A DNA stretch of 64,000 nt from Aporrectodea caliginosa (GCA_020284085.1 JACEVL010000519.1:1730001-1794000), one strand, 5' to 3'. Shown: positions 11,101 to 22,617, counted from the first letter of the stretch. A program made the numbers and translations. Notes: generated from the letters alone by a model not told the origin.

Positions 11101-11422
11101 CCCATGACCAGGCCTATACTAGGCCTACTTGCAAGCTATGCCTAGTTGATGAAGCGATAATTATCCTATGCTGAGCATTAAAGCGGAAAACTGACGCCTT
11201 AGATGGAAAATTTCCGCGCTATCTCCAAAATAAATGATAAGCGTTTTGAACCAAAAGTTGTTAATTTTTTTGCCATATTGTAGGTCTACATGAACAAGAA
11301 AGACCTTTATTAGACCCTATGGCAAATCTGCCCCTCATCCTCAACTCCTGCTTGACTATGCATACATAGGGACCTACTTACATAGGCCTACATGCATAAT
11401 ACATACATAGGCCTGCATACAT

Positions 11423-11572
11423 ACTATTACATACATACACACATGCATGCATACATACATGCATAGTTCATGCATGCATACATGCATACATACATACATA
11501 CATACATACATACATACATACATACATACATACATACATACATGTATACATGCATGCATGCATACATACATA
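11423..11572. repeat. (CATA)n microsatellite
   Basis: About 150 bp of CATA/CATG units, the reverse complement of the ATGT arrays at 6904 and 35636. The minus-strand open frames over it (Met-Tyr-Val-Cys repeats) are artefacts. Confidence 0.97.
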
Positions 11573-11732
11573 TATAAATAAGGCCTACATACGTAAAAGC
11601 ATTTTGTGCAGTTAAAAATAGTTTAAAATGTTCATAGTTATCCAATTGGGAATAATAATTAACCATGGCTTATAAAAGAACATTGTGCAGTTGTGCAGTT
11701 CTAAAAATTCCTTTGAAAAGCCCCGGTAGAAC

Positions 11733-11835
11733 GTGATGGGCGCCTTGCATGGCTGCCATACAGTTAAATTCGTCTCCTGTAGCCTAATTGTGATCATCCG
11801 TTCATACTATGAATTGTAATCATACTGCATAGGCC
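11733..11835 (+). repeat. Dispersed repeat, copy 1 (partner at 36229)
   Basis: CGTGATGGGCGCCTTGCAT, GGCTGCC and ACAGTTAAATTCG are followed by TGTGATCATCC and TTCATAC. The same order recurs at 36229-36335 with few differences over about 100 bp. This is probably a retroposon fragment of unknown family. Confidence 0.75.
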
Positions 11836-13350
11836 TAGGGCCTACTTGTCAGTTTTAAATAATAAGACGTGTTAAGGTGCTTAACATTACAGAAGTTTCA
11901 TGCTCTTCAAGTTTATTTTTTGCACTATTGAAGTTATCAGTGCTGTTAGTTAACTTACTTAGACTTATTGAAAAGTTCTTAGACATTTCAACAGGCAGAA
12001 GTGAAAACTTCTAAATTTTAAGAACTGTTCTCGTATAAGCATCTCTGTTTGTTTGGTCAGTTCAACAATTTACACGTAATAAACGTGCTCGCTTTTGTGT
12101 TACGCCTAATAGGCTAAAACATGCATCAAACATTAGGGTATACCCTAGTCTGTTGGCTCTAAGAGAGATAGGCCTAGATTCATACTACATTTTGCTTCAC
12201 TTCTCATAAACATTTAAAATGATCTAATCTATATGGGCTCAATTTACACGACACTCGTGTATATTGGACCACTTTTCCAAAAATTTATTTCCCGCATTTA
12301 TACATTTTCCATAAGACCTACAATTATTGCATCACTACATAATTTATTCTAGGATCCCAATGTATGTTAACGATAATTTTGCTGAGCATTCCGCAAATTC
12401 TTTGCATCTTTTACAACTAAAAATTCCTTAGGGGGTGCAAATTACACATGTTTCCCCTATACATGATACCTTAAAGTAAACAAATCCTATAATATATTGG
12501 CTTATCTACGAACCCAGTGACCCAGTTTGCAAAGTATAGGCTGCAGGTGTCTGGCACAGTGCTAGGACGTTGCAAGATCGATCTCCTTTTGACTGCGGTC
12601 ATAAAGACCGTTTTTGTACTAAATCACATTTGTGCTAAATGAAATTTTCTTCTTAGCAGAATATCGATGCTGAAGCCGACTGGAAGCGTTGGGTGTTTAC
12701 AGGTAAATCTAGTTCTTCCAGCGGACGGGAATGAATCAGGGAAAGCGAACATGGAAAGCTGAAAACTGGATTCGATTATGACACGTTTGGAAATTCTATC
12801 CAATAATAAATGTGATTTGATTAGCCGCGGATAGCGTAATACTATTCAGTCCGCTTCGCAAACTTCTTAAAGTCTTCGGCAAATGTTGGTTGAGCACAGA
12901 TTGGAATGTATATTAGATTTTTCCATCTTAAAGAGCGGCGAGAATGACTGTATATTAGAAATCAATATGCCATTTGTGTCGAGGTAGGAGGTCTTCTGTT
13001 CGGGCGATATGCCGCCGAGAAATCGCTTAGACGACGATGCACAGCTCCTAGTCCGGTCATCTGGTGCAGTCTTTTGTGTGTTTACGGCGAGAAGTTAGAC
13101 TTGCTGCAGAAAATTAAGGTTGTTTTCATTGTGGTTCAAAAAATGCGCCATATAAATGCTCAGATGCATATTATACAAACATTAGCAGTATTATTATAAT
13201 TATTATTCGTTAATTTTTGGCACACAAAAACAGCTGATGCACCAACTAATTACAGCTAGTTCAAAAGAATAATTAAGATAGAGATCAAATATAAAACTGA
13301 TGTTAATAGGAAAGCACTAACACTGCACGAAGTTTACTGCGTTTACCAAT
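11836..13350. other. Unassigned stretch
   Basis: About 1.5 kb with no recognisable gene. The part at 12940-13140 has more CpG than its surroundings, but no frame or splice pattern stands out. Confidence 0.45.
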
Positions 13351-13354
13351 GACC

Positions 13355-13420
13355 ATAAGTGGCGTTGTGGCAGACTGATCCCCATTTCCAGAGTTCAAAT
13401 CCTGATACATCATATAGAAA
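13355..13420 (+). mobile_element. tRNA-like SINE head
   Basis: GTGGCGTTGTGGCAGAC resembles an RNA polymerase III A box and GAGTTCAAATCC matches a B box about 40 bp downstream. No tRNA cloverleaf or CCA context was evident. This is best read as the head of a decayed SINE. Confidence 0.5.
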
Positions 13421-13558
13421 TGACAATTCGTTGGCAAGCCACAAAATAAATTGAAAATATGTGAGGAGAGCTTGTCGTCCAGATTGCTGTTGTTGTTTAT
13501 ACACTTCACTGTAGGCCTAATTGGTTATTAATTAGTAACTTATGCCTTCATAATGCAT

Positions 13559-13773
13559 ATACAATACAATACAATACGACTGTATTTTGATACTGCCCTC
13601 CTTCCAAAGCTGAGAAGTGCACACGACCGTGCAACAGAACATGGATGGCACTGAACAATTGTGAGTGAAGGACTTGCTCAAGGTCCCTACACAGTAACTA
13701 TTGGGCGAGGTTCAAACCCGTACTCTCCGCATTACAGGCCAAGCGCTCTAACCAATTGGCCACCATGCCCCAA
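13559..13773 (-). mobile_element. tRNA-derived SINE, family B, full length
   Basis: On the minus strand the A box (TGGCCAATTGG) and B box (GGGTTTGAACC) of a tRNA-like promoter begin the element. A central block containing AAGTCCTTCACTCACAATTG follows, then GGAAGGAGGGCAGTA, and it ends in a pentanucleotide (TTGTA)n tail. A second full copy lies at 30084-30304. The flanks share GCATAT, a plausible short target duplication. RNA polymerase III would transcribe such elements and a LINE would mobilise them. Confidence 0.9.
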
Positions 13774-15110
13774 GCATATGTGTAATGTGAAGGCATTAAC
13801 CAATGGCACTCCAAAACCAAGTCATAATTCAGGCCGATATCCAGAAATCAGCTTGCTAAGACTTGGCAATAGTATTGATAGCCTCATGCCAATCATCTGA
13901 ATACTAATGTTAAGAAATACATTTAATAAATGAATATGGTGCCTAATTACTGTCTAACTGAATATGCCATCGGTTGATATGGCTGCCAATAAGTTGCTAA
14001 GTCATTACTGAGTAGTAATTATACAGTAATGCAACATGTTGATGTGAATTATTGTTAGAGTCTGATTCACTGTTTCATGACAGTCTGCATAAATCTTATC
14101 ATCGTCATGGTCATTGTCATTGTCATCATAATTATAATTGCCATCATAATGAAAAAAATTTGATGGGTGCAAACTCACACAGAAATTTGACTCTGGGCAT
14201 GGTTAGTGAGTCACCAAGTTGAAATGCAGTTGGGTATCCATACGTTATAAAATCCAGTGAGAATGCTAAGTTTTGAGATGTTTACTGTAAAAGAGTTCTG
14301 GCTTCAGAGAAATATTTGGTAGTTGGTTCCTTTCCTTTTGGATGTATGGCATGCATTAAGGCCCTTGATAGTTCTGCATTTCGGCCAAAAGTATCGTACC
14401 TGAAGGTTACAGGCTGTGGGGATGTATATAAGGAGAGTCCAGTGGGTGAAAGTAGGTAGGAAATTAGGAGTGCTCATGTTATGGACTTTGTAAGTTACAC
14501 AGGCCAGTTAAATCCGATCCTCAATTTCTACAGGAAGCCAATGCTGCAGACCAAGTAGGATTAAGTTTAGTGTAAACTCACTGGTAGAAGTCTAGTTCAC
14601 CATTTGATGACTGCTTGCATATTTAAAGCCTTTGCTGTAATAATCTGTGACCGACATACATGTAGAAACTAACAAGGGAAATCCATCCCATCCCAATTTG
14701 ACACATGATTAGAATCCAAGGTCCTGTGGTAGCAAAGTTGGTGTCCACTTAATAATTTATGTTGTTAAGAGCAAGTGTATGGCCTTCTTGACTGAACTGC
14801 TCAGAATCCAGTCAGCAACTTCTACGTCCAATAATCCCTAGAATTCTGTCATTAAGTTTTATCTCTGGCATTGCACACCGGCTAACTCAAGAGACTTCGA
14901 GATGAAGAGTTGTATGAATGTATATACAGTATATATATATATATTATTATTATACTTATAGGGCCTACACTCCCTAACTCTTACTTCCTATGTTTCCCTT
15001 GATATACAATAACTTCTCTCATTCAATTCTTGGTTTGTATGTATAAATTAAAATTGTTTGTTTGTTTGAATGTATTAAGCTTGTCATGTATAGTACTGTG
15101 CAGTTTCTTG
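13774..15110. other. Unassigned stretch
   Basis: No gene was recognised. It includes short ATT and TA runs (about 14930-14950). Confidence 0.5.
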
Positions 15111-15342
15111 AGCTTCTCATTAAAGAATATTACTTACTTACTTACTTACTTGCTGACTTACTTATTTACTTGCTGACTTACTTACTTACTGACTTACTTA
15201 CTTTGTTACTTACTCTGTCAGTCTGTATGTCTCTGTCTGTCTGTCTGTCTCCCTCTGTCTGTCTGTCTCTGTCTGTCTCTCTATAATATACACATATATA
15301 TATATATATATAATATATATAATATATATATTATATAGATAA
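15111..15342. repeat. Compound microsatellite (CTTA)n-(TGTC)n-(TA)n at a retroposon tail
   Basis: ATTAAAGAATATTACTTAC starts a CTTA array (15127-15213), then TGTC (15214-15281), then a nearly self-complementary TA tract. The same AATAAAGAATATACTTAC ending recurs at 42085, 47185 and 57604. The CTTA part is therefore best read as the tail of one retroposon family (family K). Confidence 0.85.
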
Positions 15343-16177
15343 GAAATATGTCTCCTACGGAATAAACAATAGACTGTGTGTTTTGTTCAAAACAACTGAA
15401 AATTTGATTTACATTGATTCCTGAACCGAAAAGACTGACAGTTACATATCTTTCTGAAGCCTGCAGACTTCACTGTCCTGCATACAAGTGTGTGCGTGCA
15501 GTCACGTATATCTGAGATTACAAATCGTACTGAGATTAAGTTTACGATGCCAAAGGGAAACGGTTCTATACGCTGCTGCTCTGACGTGTTTATTGACGAG
15601 GGGTTAAATGTTATGATGTTTAGATGTTTTCTGGGTTAGGCTACAACGTGACTGTTGCCTTAAACTCGGTTAGCTGGAATAAAGCTGAATCGATTGTGGT
15701 CACAACTAGGCCTAAGGATCAAAGGAGCTGACACAGACAACAATTAAATAATTGAGGAGTGGTATGAGATAGATATATGAGATAGATATTCTCATTATAC
15801 TATGACTAAGCAAACACAGCGACAACTAGAATGACTCTTACAAAAGAAAGTAACAGTTTGTCTTGTTAAAGCGCGTTATAAATGTCTAATTGTATTGTAT
15901 TGTAGATAGGTAAGTATGTAAGTGAGCAGGTAAGTTGGTACGTGGATAGGTAGGTCGTTTGAGAGAAGTAAAAAATGATCTTTGTTAGAACAAAGCAAAT
16001 GCAGAGACTTTACTAGAATGACTCTAACAAAAGAAAGTAAAAAGAACAGTGAAAGTTCAACGAACAATCAAGATAAAAATGATGCAATATAATATATCAA
16101 ATTATGAATTTAATAGAAGGGACCTTTCAAAATAAGAAATTAGACACATTTGTAGTAAAACAACGATTGGTGTGCAC

Positions 16178-16230
16178 TGCGAGAGGCGCTATATAAATTG
16201 ACAGATACAATACAATACAATACAATTTCT
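16178..16230 (+). mobile_element. Retroposon tail with (ACAAT)n
   Basis: GAGAGGCGCTATATAAATTG followed by ACAAT units: the GCGCTATATAAAT end with a pentanucleotide tail. A related end lies at 15868-15905 (GCGCGTTATAAATGTC then TTGTA). Confidence 0.7.
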
Positions 16231-16853
16231 AGAACAGGCATATTAAAACATTTCATTTATGTGCTCACAAGAATTTTGTTTGGGTTTTAAGCCTCATGTA
16301 TTTTTCCCTGAAAGATTGAGTGGGCGAGTGCAAGTGTGGGTTTAATGTCAGAGTAGGCCTAGGCTACTTAACGTGAAATAGTTCTTTACAAGTGTTATGT
16401 CTTTCTTATTGGGGCAAGGAAAGCTTTGGCTTAAGTTGCCCTAAAACAAATACACCAAGCGCATGGTGAAAGCAAGTTAGTATGTATACGTTGTGACGTT
16501 TGCAAATGCTATAGGCCCTGCATAAGAAATGCTTAAATATATGTCGGCAGTAAAAGCTTTGTATGTCCAGGATACGTGGATCTACTCATCATGAATGCAC
16601 TGGATCTTGTATACTGCATTCGAAAAGTCTCAGTCTATACTATCTGCGGCCTTTGCTGGATCTTGGTTCCTTCAGCAAGTGCATCCTGATTAGCCTTAAG
16701 AAGCCGGTCGCTGTCTCCAAGAGATCAGCTAAAAGCTCAGCTTCTTGCTGAAGTGGAAATAATCCGCTTTGATATCTTTCCCTGATTGACCGACCATCTA
16801 AAGGAAGCAAGGACCCTGTCCCTCTTTATAAGTCAATGGATGAGACACGAGAT

Positions 16854-17032
16854 CAGGGGCGTAGCCAAGAAAACATTTCGGAGAGGTTTAAGATTTCGGG
16901 GTTCCATTGAAGATGGTCGCAAAAATAAGTTTTTTGGGTATCTTGCATGTAAAAGCATATAAAAATTTGTTCTGAAACTTATTTGGGGTGGGGTGGTTGA
17001 ACCAGTAAAACCACCCCCTAAATACGCCCATG
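16854..17032 (+). mobile_element. hAT MITE, family F, copy 1
   Basis: A 179-bp element starting CAGGGGCGTAGCCA and ending TAAATACGCCCATG, with inverted ends CAGGGGCG / CATGGGCG. The flanks are CACGAGAT and TACGAGAT, an 8-bp duplication with one mismatch. Internal words shared with the copies at 19313, 25224 and 63144 are TTTCGG, TCCATTGAA, ATGGTCG and CCACCCCC. Confidence 0.9.
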
Positions 17033-17040
17033 TACGAGAT

Positions 17041-17914
17041 TTCAGTCTTATACGCTATTTTGTAAAGCACAGACAAAGAAAGAATTTAAGGTCAGCTGAA
17101 AAGGTCAGTTCAAGTTCATGATAAGCAAGGAACAGGATGGATAAAGTAAAATGCTAAGGTGAACAGAAGAAAAATAGGAAGTTTAAAAGGTTTAGAGGAA
17201 GCATGATTGTCATGATTGATAATGGAAAAGAGGAAGAATTGAAGTGAGAGATAAGTAAGTAAATAAGTCAGTTTATTCTTTATTAACCAATAATATTGGT
17301 AGAGACAGAACGATTTGGAGATGTCATGTTAAGGACTCATCGTTGGCGCATGCCTGACGGAGGAGCGAGTAGAAGAATATTGGTAATCACACTTTTGTGT
17401 ACAGACACAGTTACAAGTAACAAGTATATGACATCCTAACAATAAATGTTTTGAAATGTTTTGGGCATCAGGCTGTCGGCTGAGGGGGGATTATGCGGTC
17501 ATGTGCACGGGAAGGAGGAAGTAGTGGGTGGTTTGGTGCAGGACGTGGCTCGGGTCTCTCAGGACACCAATGAAAGAGATGAGTAATGTAGGTTGAAGGG
17601 AATATTATAAGAGAACAATGTAGTAGAGTAGAGTAATGCAAATGGAGAGAGGGCTGCATAGGCTTTATTTATATATTGTCTTCTGTGTTTGTACTTTATG
17701 TGTGTTGTTGAAAAGTATATAACCTAGCCTGGTTTACGCTTTCCCTTGAATCTCCGCAGATTACATAGGTGCAACTGACAGCAATCACTTGACTATAGCA
17801 CCTGTTGCAAACCGTTTATCTGTAGGATTATTGGCTGAATGGAGTCAGTCTTTTGATAATCTATACCTCTGGTGAAATGTTGGATGGACGGATGGATTTA
17901 TTCTGGGGTCATAG
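17041..17914. other. Unassigned stretch
   Basis: It has a family-K-like AAGTAAGTAAATAAGTC plus TTTATTCTTTATTAA end on the minus strand at about 17250-17290; otherwise no feature was recognised. Confidence 0.4.
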
Positions 17915-18004
17915 TTGTAGTATCATCATCGTCACCATCATCTTCAACATCATCATCATCACCACATCGTCACCATCATCGTCGTCGTCTCGTCGTCGTC
18001 GTCG

Positions 18005-18044
<40 letters not shown>

Positions 18045-18047
18045 GAC
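17915..18047. repeat. (ATC)n/(GTC)n microsatellite
   Basis: Interleaved CATCAT, CACCAT and CGTCGT trinucleotides ending in a pure ATC run. Confidence 0.95.
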
Positions 18048-18847
18048 TATTATTGTTATGCATTTATTAAGAGCCACTATCTAACCAAGCACCAATTGAT
18101 GGTGCTGAGCAATTTGGCGTTAAAAACTTGCAGAAGTTCCTTACAGAGTAGGCGTAATCATCTCAGGATTGTCATCTTGAGCCTTCAGAGCTTTGAAAAC
18201 AAGCTTATTCCTGCTGGGTGTTGCAGTGGTGTTCTACAGAGAAGGTCAGGCAGCCTTGCCCTAGTGAACCACTGCCCCCCAGGTGCCTTCTCAAAATTAT
18301 AGGTCACTCCTTTACATGTTAACTTCTAGACTATGTCTTGAACTGAAGATTGTTGTGGCCCTGTATAGGAGGCTGCTGGCCTTCTTTGGCATCTAAAGAT
18401 TTGGTTAAATCTCCTGATGAAACTTTTGTGTGGTGCTGAGGATATTATTAGGAGACTATTATAAGGAGACTATTATTAGGAGACTATTATCAGTGTTTTA
18501 GTTGTCGGGGGGGTTGGGGGGGTTCAACCCCCTAGTTCTTTTTCCAACCCCCTCAGCTAAGTAACTGATAAGATGCTGGGGGGTTAGGCTTGACCCCCCC
18601 CCCGGCTGTTGCTATGTCATCAAGTACAAAAGAATATATAGCCCAATTCCTTTACTTTTAAGTAAGTTAGTTACTTACTTACTGTTATGGTTTGTGACTG
18701 AGAGCGGAGAACCAGTCTACAGAATTAAGGTGAAAGCCAATTTCTGTAACACGTTTATTTCCTTTTCCTCTTATGCTATAGTTCGAGCACATGGTTGAGG
18801 CTATTTAGTGTGTGGAGAAAGACATATTGCATTGAGTAGAGTTTGGA

Positions 18848-19219
18848 ATGAGTAATTCTGACGCAGCTGATGTTTTGCTTGAATATTCTATGCTTAAAAA
18901 GAGCGATGGTTTAATGCTTGGGCAGAAATTACAGCCACTTATTACTTTGTTGGAAGTTCTACCTGTTTCATCTGCTGAGTGTGAAAGAGGATTCAGTCAG
19001 ATGAATTTATGTCACACTAGTGGAAGAAACAGGCTTCTGGTGAGTTCAGTGAATGATCTGTTGATGATTGGCATCAATGGTCCACCTCTTACTGCATGGA
19101 ATGTAGAAAAATATGTTATTTCTTGTCTTAAAGCTGGCAGACATGGTGCTTTGGACAAAGCCACTGGGTTACCAAAGAAAAAAGAAATTACAAAACATAG
19201 TCCAAAATTATTTTTGTAA
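18848..19219 (+). pseudogene. hAT transposase C-terminal dimerisation domain (truncated)
   Basis: A 123-codon open frame. Residues 34-75 read LLEVLPVSSAECERGFSQMN, then RNRLLVSSVNDLLMIGINGP, the hallmark of the hAT family C-terminal dimerisation domain (the ER-x-FS motif followed by RN-x-L). The closest recalled relatives are the KIAA1586-like group of hAT-derived proteins; that is memory, not a search. An in-frame stop at 18833-18835 precedes the ATG, and the zinc finger and catalytic RNase-H-like part are absent, so it cannot catalyse transposition. The frame is still open although the element is decayed, suggesting recent deletion or chance. It lies wholly within the 18491-19648 transposon. 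Confidence 0.88.
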
Positions 19220-19312
19220 ACTACCGGGTATACTAGTGTTAGAATCTATGTATTATGGTTTGTGTTATTGAATTACTTACCAAAAACCAGATGTTTTGTC
19301 TATGTGATCATG

Positions 19313-19484
19313 CATGGGCGTTTTTAGGGGGTGGTTTTACAGGTTCAACCCCCAAATAAATGCATTATGTTATTAAAAACTAAATATGTAGAAAAATACG
19401 ACCATTTCCAATGGAAAACCCCGAAAACTTCAAAGTTAAACCCCCTCTGAAATTTTTTTCCTGGCTATGACTATGATTTCTTTG
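19313..19484 (-). mobile_element. hAT MITE, family F, copy 2 (nested)
   Basis: Reverse-orientation copy starting CATGGGCGTTTTTAGGGG and ending near CCTGGCTATGACTATG, inside the larger hAT element. Its outer end is degraded and no clear target duplication remains; the right boundary is approximate. Confidence 0.75.
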
Positions 19485-19825
19485 TTGTGTCGCATAGATA
19501 AATTTTAAGAAGAAACTAAGATATCTCATGAGTCGTCAGTTGTTTCATATTAACAACATTAAAATTTAATTTAGACCTGTGATGGTATACTTTCGATATC
19601 TGCAAAATTTTCGACCCCCCCAGTTAGTTTTTGACAACTAAAACACTGACTAGTATTAGGATACTGTTATTAAGAGACTGTTATTAGGCGACTATTATTA
19701 GTAAATTGGTATTAGGAGATTATTATTAGAAGACTATTATTAGGATACTATTATTAACATACTGTTTTTAAGAGACTATTATTAGGAGACTATTATTAGG
19801 AGATTATTATTGTGAGTTTATTATT

Positions 19826-20626
19826 CATCATCATCATTAGCAGTTCCTGACGCCATCCATTTGGCGGCTATGGGTACGAAGAAATGACTTCCGTTGTCCT
19901 TGGTCATTTGTCAAGTCCATTGCTTCCGTTATAGTGTCGTCCAAGTGATGTTATGTCTTCATTTATATTGTCTATTCAGCATAGTTTTGGTCTGCCTTTG
20001 CTTCTTTTTCCTTCGAATCTTGCATGTAGTGCATTGTGTGGAATTCTGTCAACTGGCATTCTTTCTACATGTCCAAACCATCGGAGTCTTTGTTGAACGA
20101 CTTTGTCTAGCAAGGTTGTTTGTATACCTAATGCTTGTCTAATGTTATCGTTCCTTATTTTCTGCAGTCTTGAAATCCCTGTGATCTTCCGTAGCCAACT
20201 CATTTCTGCTGTAAAAATTCTTTTCTCATCTTGTTTTCGCATTGTCCAGCATTCCGATCCGTATAGGAAAATCGGTTGTATATAATCGTCTCGTATATTT
20301 TAATCTTGGTTTTCTGTGTCAGTTCTCTGCTTCTTCATATCCTGTTCATCATTCCAAATGCTTGTGAAGTGCATCCAAAACGCCTTTTGTATATCTTTTT
20401 CGTTGCTACCATCTGCGTTTATTGGCCCTCCTATAGGTAGACGAATTGTTCTACTTGCTTCTCCTTGGATGTTGATCATTATTGGTGTCTCTGTAGTCTT
20501 TTCAATCACCATTGTTTATCACTAGAAGCGGACCAGAACTGCAGGATATTACGACACAGATTGATGAAACCAGTGTAGGATTCGGCCTAGTGATCAACGC
20601 AGAGAAAACCATAACAATGGTGATTG
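19826..20626 (-). pseudogene. LINE fragment with 5' inversion (twin priming)
   Basis: The minus strand encodes reverse transcriptase C-terminal sequence: EKTTETPIMINIQGE at about 20500, then the block EMSWLRKITGISRLQKIRND...RLRWFGHVERMP (20210-20040) and KRSKGRP. The 3' tail is an ATG run at 19826-19838. The last 110 bp (20517-20626) are in opposite orientation and encode the part just upstream (FGLVINAEKTITMVIE). A 14-bp inverted duplicate (AACAATGGTGATTG; 20503-20516 and 20613-20626) marks both junctions. This is the structure expected from twin priming during target-primed reverse transcription. It is non-functional. Confidence 0.87.
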
Positions 20627-20680
20627 AGACTATTATTAGGTGACTATTATTAGGTGACTATTATTAGGAGACTATTATTA

Positions 20681-20808
20681 CAGGGTGGAATTGCCGGGGG
20701 TTTGGGGAGTTCAACCCCCTATTGCGTCTCCCATAGTAAAGTCTACATTTCACACCAAACTACACATAAATCAATGTCTAACCCCCAGTTATTTTTTTAC
20801 AATTCCCA
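20681..20808 (+). mobile_element. Small MITE-like repeat, family E, copy 2
   Basis: 128 bp from CAGGGTGGAATTGCCGG to CAATTCCCA, closely matching 4474-4602. It interrupts the 14-bp array; the flanking ATTATTA on both sides is compatible with a 6- to 8-bp duplication but is ambiguous because the array itself repeats. Confidence 0.78.
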
Positions 20809-20828
20809 TTATTAGGAGACTATTTATC

Positions 20829-21643
20829 AACTTACAAGGACTGTTATTGCGTCTTAGTGCAAAAACCTTTTGTAAAACAATTTTCCACTAAAGTCACTAA
20901 AAATTCATTGTGCTTTTTTGGACTTGCATGAGAGACTAATTAGAGCATTTCCTAAAGCTAGCCCTACGACAACCATGGGTATGAAATGTTAGCGGCTTCA
21001 TTTCTCTTAGCCTCTGCATATGACGGTGGGTGGTGAGTCCTTTCCTTTGCCGTCTAATCTACCCACCGACTGTGCGTAGGGTCATGTTCCTAATTGTGCA
21101 TCCCTCTTTTCGACAGCTGCGTGACTGATGGATTTCCTTCTACATTGTTTTTCACCACCCACTCCTTCCTGGCAGACAGACAGACTTCTGCAATGTTGGC
21201 ATTGTCTGCCTAATCCTTAATTGAGTTCAATTATACGAGGTGAAAGCATGACTGATTAGGAAGTCAGCGACACAGAAGGGCTTGGGATATAAGATTAGCT
21301 TTGATTAAGTTGACTTAATCTGGATTTGATGCGCTTGGATTCTGTTAGTGCATGCCATCTTAAGGCACACCTCGTTAGGTCTGTTAGATTGCTATGTTTC
21401 TATAGTGAAGGGGCGCTACATAAATGCTCATTTACATTACATGCTAATCACCCTTATGAGGTTCTTAAAAGGTGCTTTATAAGTAGCCAGATATATGCAT
21501 ACATACATACAAACATAAATAATCATACATACATACACACATACATAGCCTTCATACATCTGACTACCTAGATTGTTTTGATACATTTTTAGCAAGAGAT
21601 ATAGAAAGTAGCACAGTTGATTAAGAAGTGGCAGAAATGCTGT
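20829..21643. other. Unassigned stretch with two retroposon tails
   Basis: GAAGGGGCGCTACATAAATG (about 21408) and AAAAGGTGCTTTATAAGTAG followed by CATACATACATAC (about 21470-21540) are two GCGCTATATAAAT-type ends in tandem on the + strand. Nothing else was recognised. Confidence 0.55.
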
Positions 21644-22100
21644 TTACAATAATAATAATAATAATAATAATGATGATGATAATGATAATGATAATAATTA
21701 TGATAATAATAGTAATAATAAATAATAATAACAATAATAATAATAATCGTTTATTCAATTCATACTGACAAACCACAGTATGATAACTCTGAGTAGATAT
21801 CTTGAAGGGGCTCTATATCAAGTTTCTTTGATTGATATCAAGTTTCTGTTGATAGATAACATGACATAGTAGGAACAAATGATAACAAGTTAAACAGAAG
21901 TCGATATGTAGGCCTAACTGTATTGCAGCGTGTTAGGCACCCATCCGTGATACTGCTGCTCATTTTGCCATCACCTCTAGGGAGTGGAGGGCTGAGTCAA
22001 CCTTATGGGCAAGCGGGTATTGAACCCAACATCCTTCTGTTCTTCATGCCTGTTTATTACCATTCAACCATCACCCCCACCCCCCGGTTGGTAGTCAGTT
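21644..22100 (-). mobile_element. tRNA-derived SINE, family J, with (AAT)n tail
   Basis: An AAT/ATGATA tail (21644-21752) precedes CGTTTATTCAATTCATACTG. The minus-strand head near 22000-22090 has the B box GGGTTCAATACC and a GATGGTTGAATGG A-box-like word. The middle part (CTAGGGAGTGGAGGGCTGA, GTCAACC) recurs at 57000-57240. Boundaries are approximate. Confidence 0.65.
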
Positions 22101-22617
22101 CTCTGCAACATGCGAAGCTGTCTGCTGCACGTCATAAAGTTCATTAATTGCAAACAGAACAAGAATAGGCCTACAATGTTGGAAAAAACTAAGTAACTCG
22201 GTAAGACTGGAAAAGTTACCTTAAACTGTTAGCAAGTAGGCTAGTTCTGCAGTGGTGACGAAATCATAAAAATGGATTTTTTAGTTATTCTCCAAAAAGA
22301 AAATTATTTCCTGTGTTAAATTGCCCGTGCTTTTGTAGGCTGCCTGCATCTGGTTTAATTTCCTGACAATTTTCCTGCGTTGTACGGCACGTCTGTGGCG
22401 TAGTGCCTTGTTCTAATAACCCAAACAGGAACGTCATAAGCCCTTGTAGCACACTGGAAGTCAATATCACCACAGAATAGATAAAGCGTAGCAATGTTCC
22501 CGAATGCGCTTCCCATTATGTCCTACCATATGGTTTCATGTGCCCTACATGTGACGTTTATATTGGGACACTCCTGAGGTCTAATCAGAACTCAGAAAGC
22601 TTATAGGCCTAGAATCG

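Larger units (their letters stand above)
18491..19648 (+). mobile_element. hAT transposon deletion derivative with 16-bp perfect TIRs
   Basis: The ends CAGTGTTTTAGTTGTC (18491-18506) and GACAACTAAAACACTG (19633-19648) are perfect inverted repeats. The flanks ACTATTAT and ACTAGTAT form an 8-bp duplication with one mismatch. G and C runs follow each end. At 1158 bp it is far shorter than an autonomous hAT element, yet it keeps the C-terminal transposase coding region (18848-19219), so it arose by internal deletion. A smaller hAT MITE (19313 onward) is nested inside its 3' half. Confidence 0.93.
18437..20828. repeat. 14-bp minisatellite array broken by three insertions
   Basis: The unit AGGAGACTATTATT appears in four blocks: 18437-18490, 19649-19825, 20627-20680 and 20809-20828. 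The gaps are filled exactly by a hAT element (18491-19648), an inverted-segment LINE (19826-20626) and a small MITE (20681-20808). Removing the three leaves one continuous array of about 300 bp. Confidence 0.9.

Noticed and set aside
13362..13418. Functional tRNA gene
   Set aside because: A- and B-box words are present but the acceptor and anticodon stems do not pair convincingly; all such sites (also 22000, 24050, 34010, 34800, 46830, 60550) look like SINE heads.
19313..19484. 8-bp target duplication for the nested family F copy
   Set aside because: TGATCATG on the left has no convincing match on the right because the outer end is degraded; not claimed.
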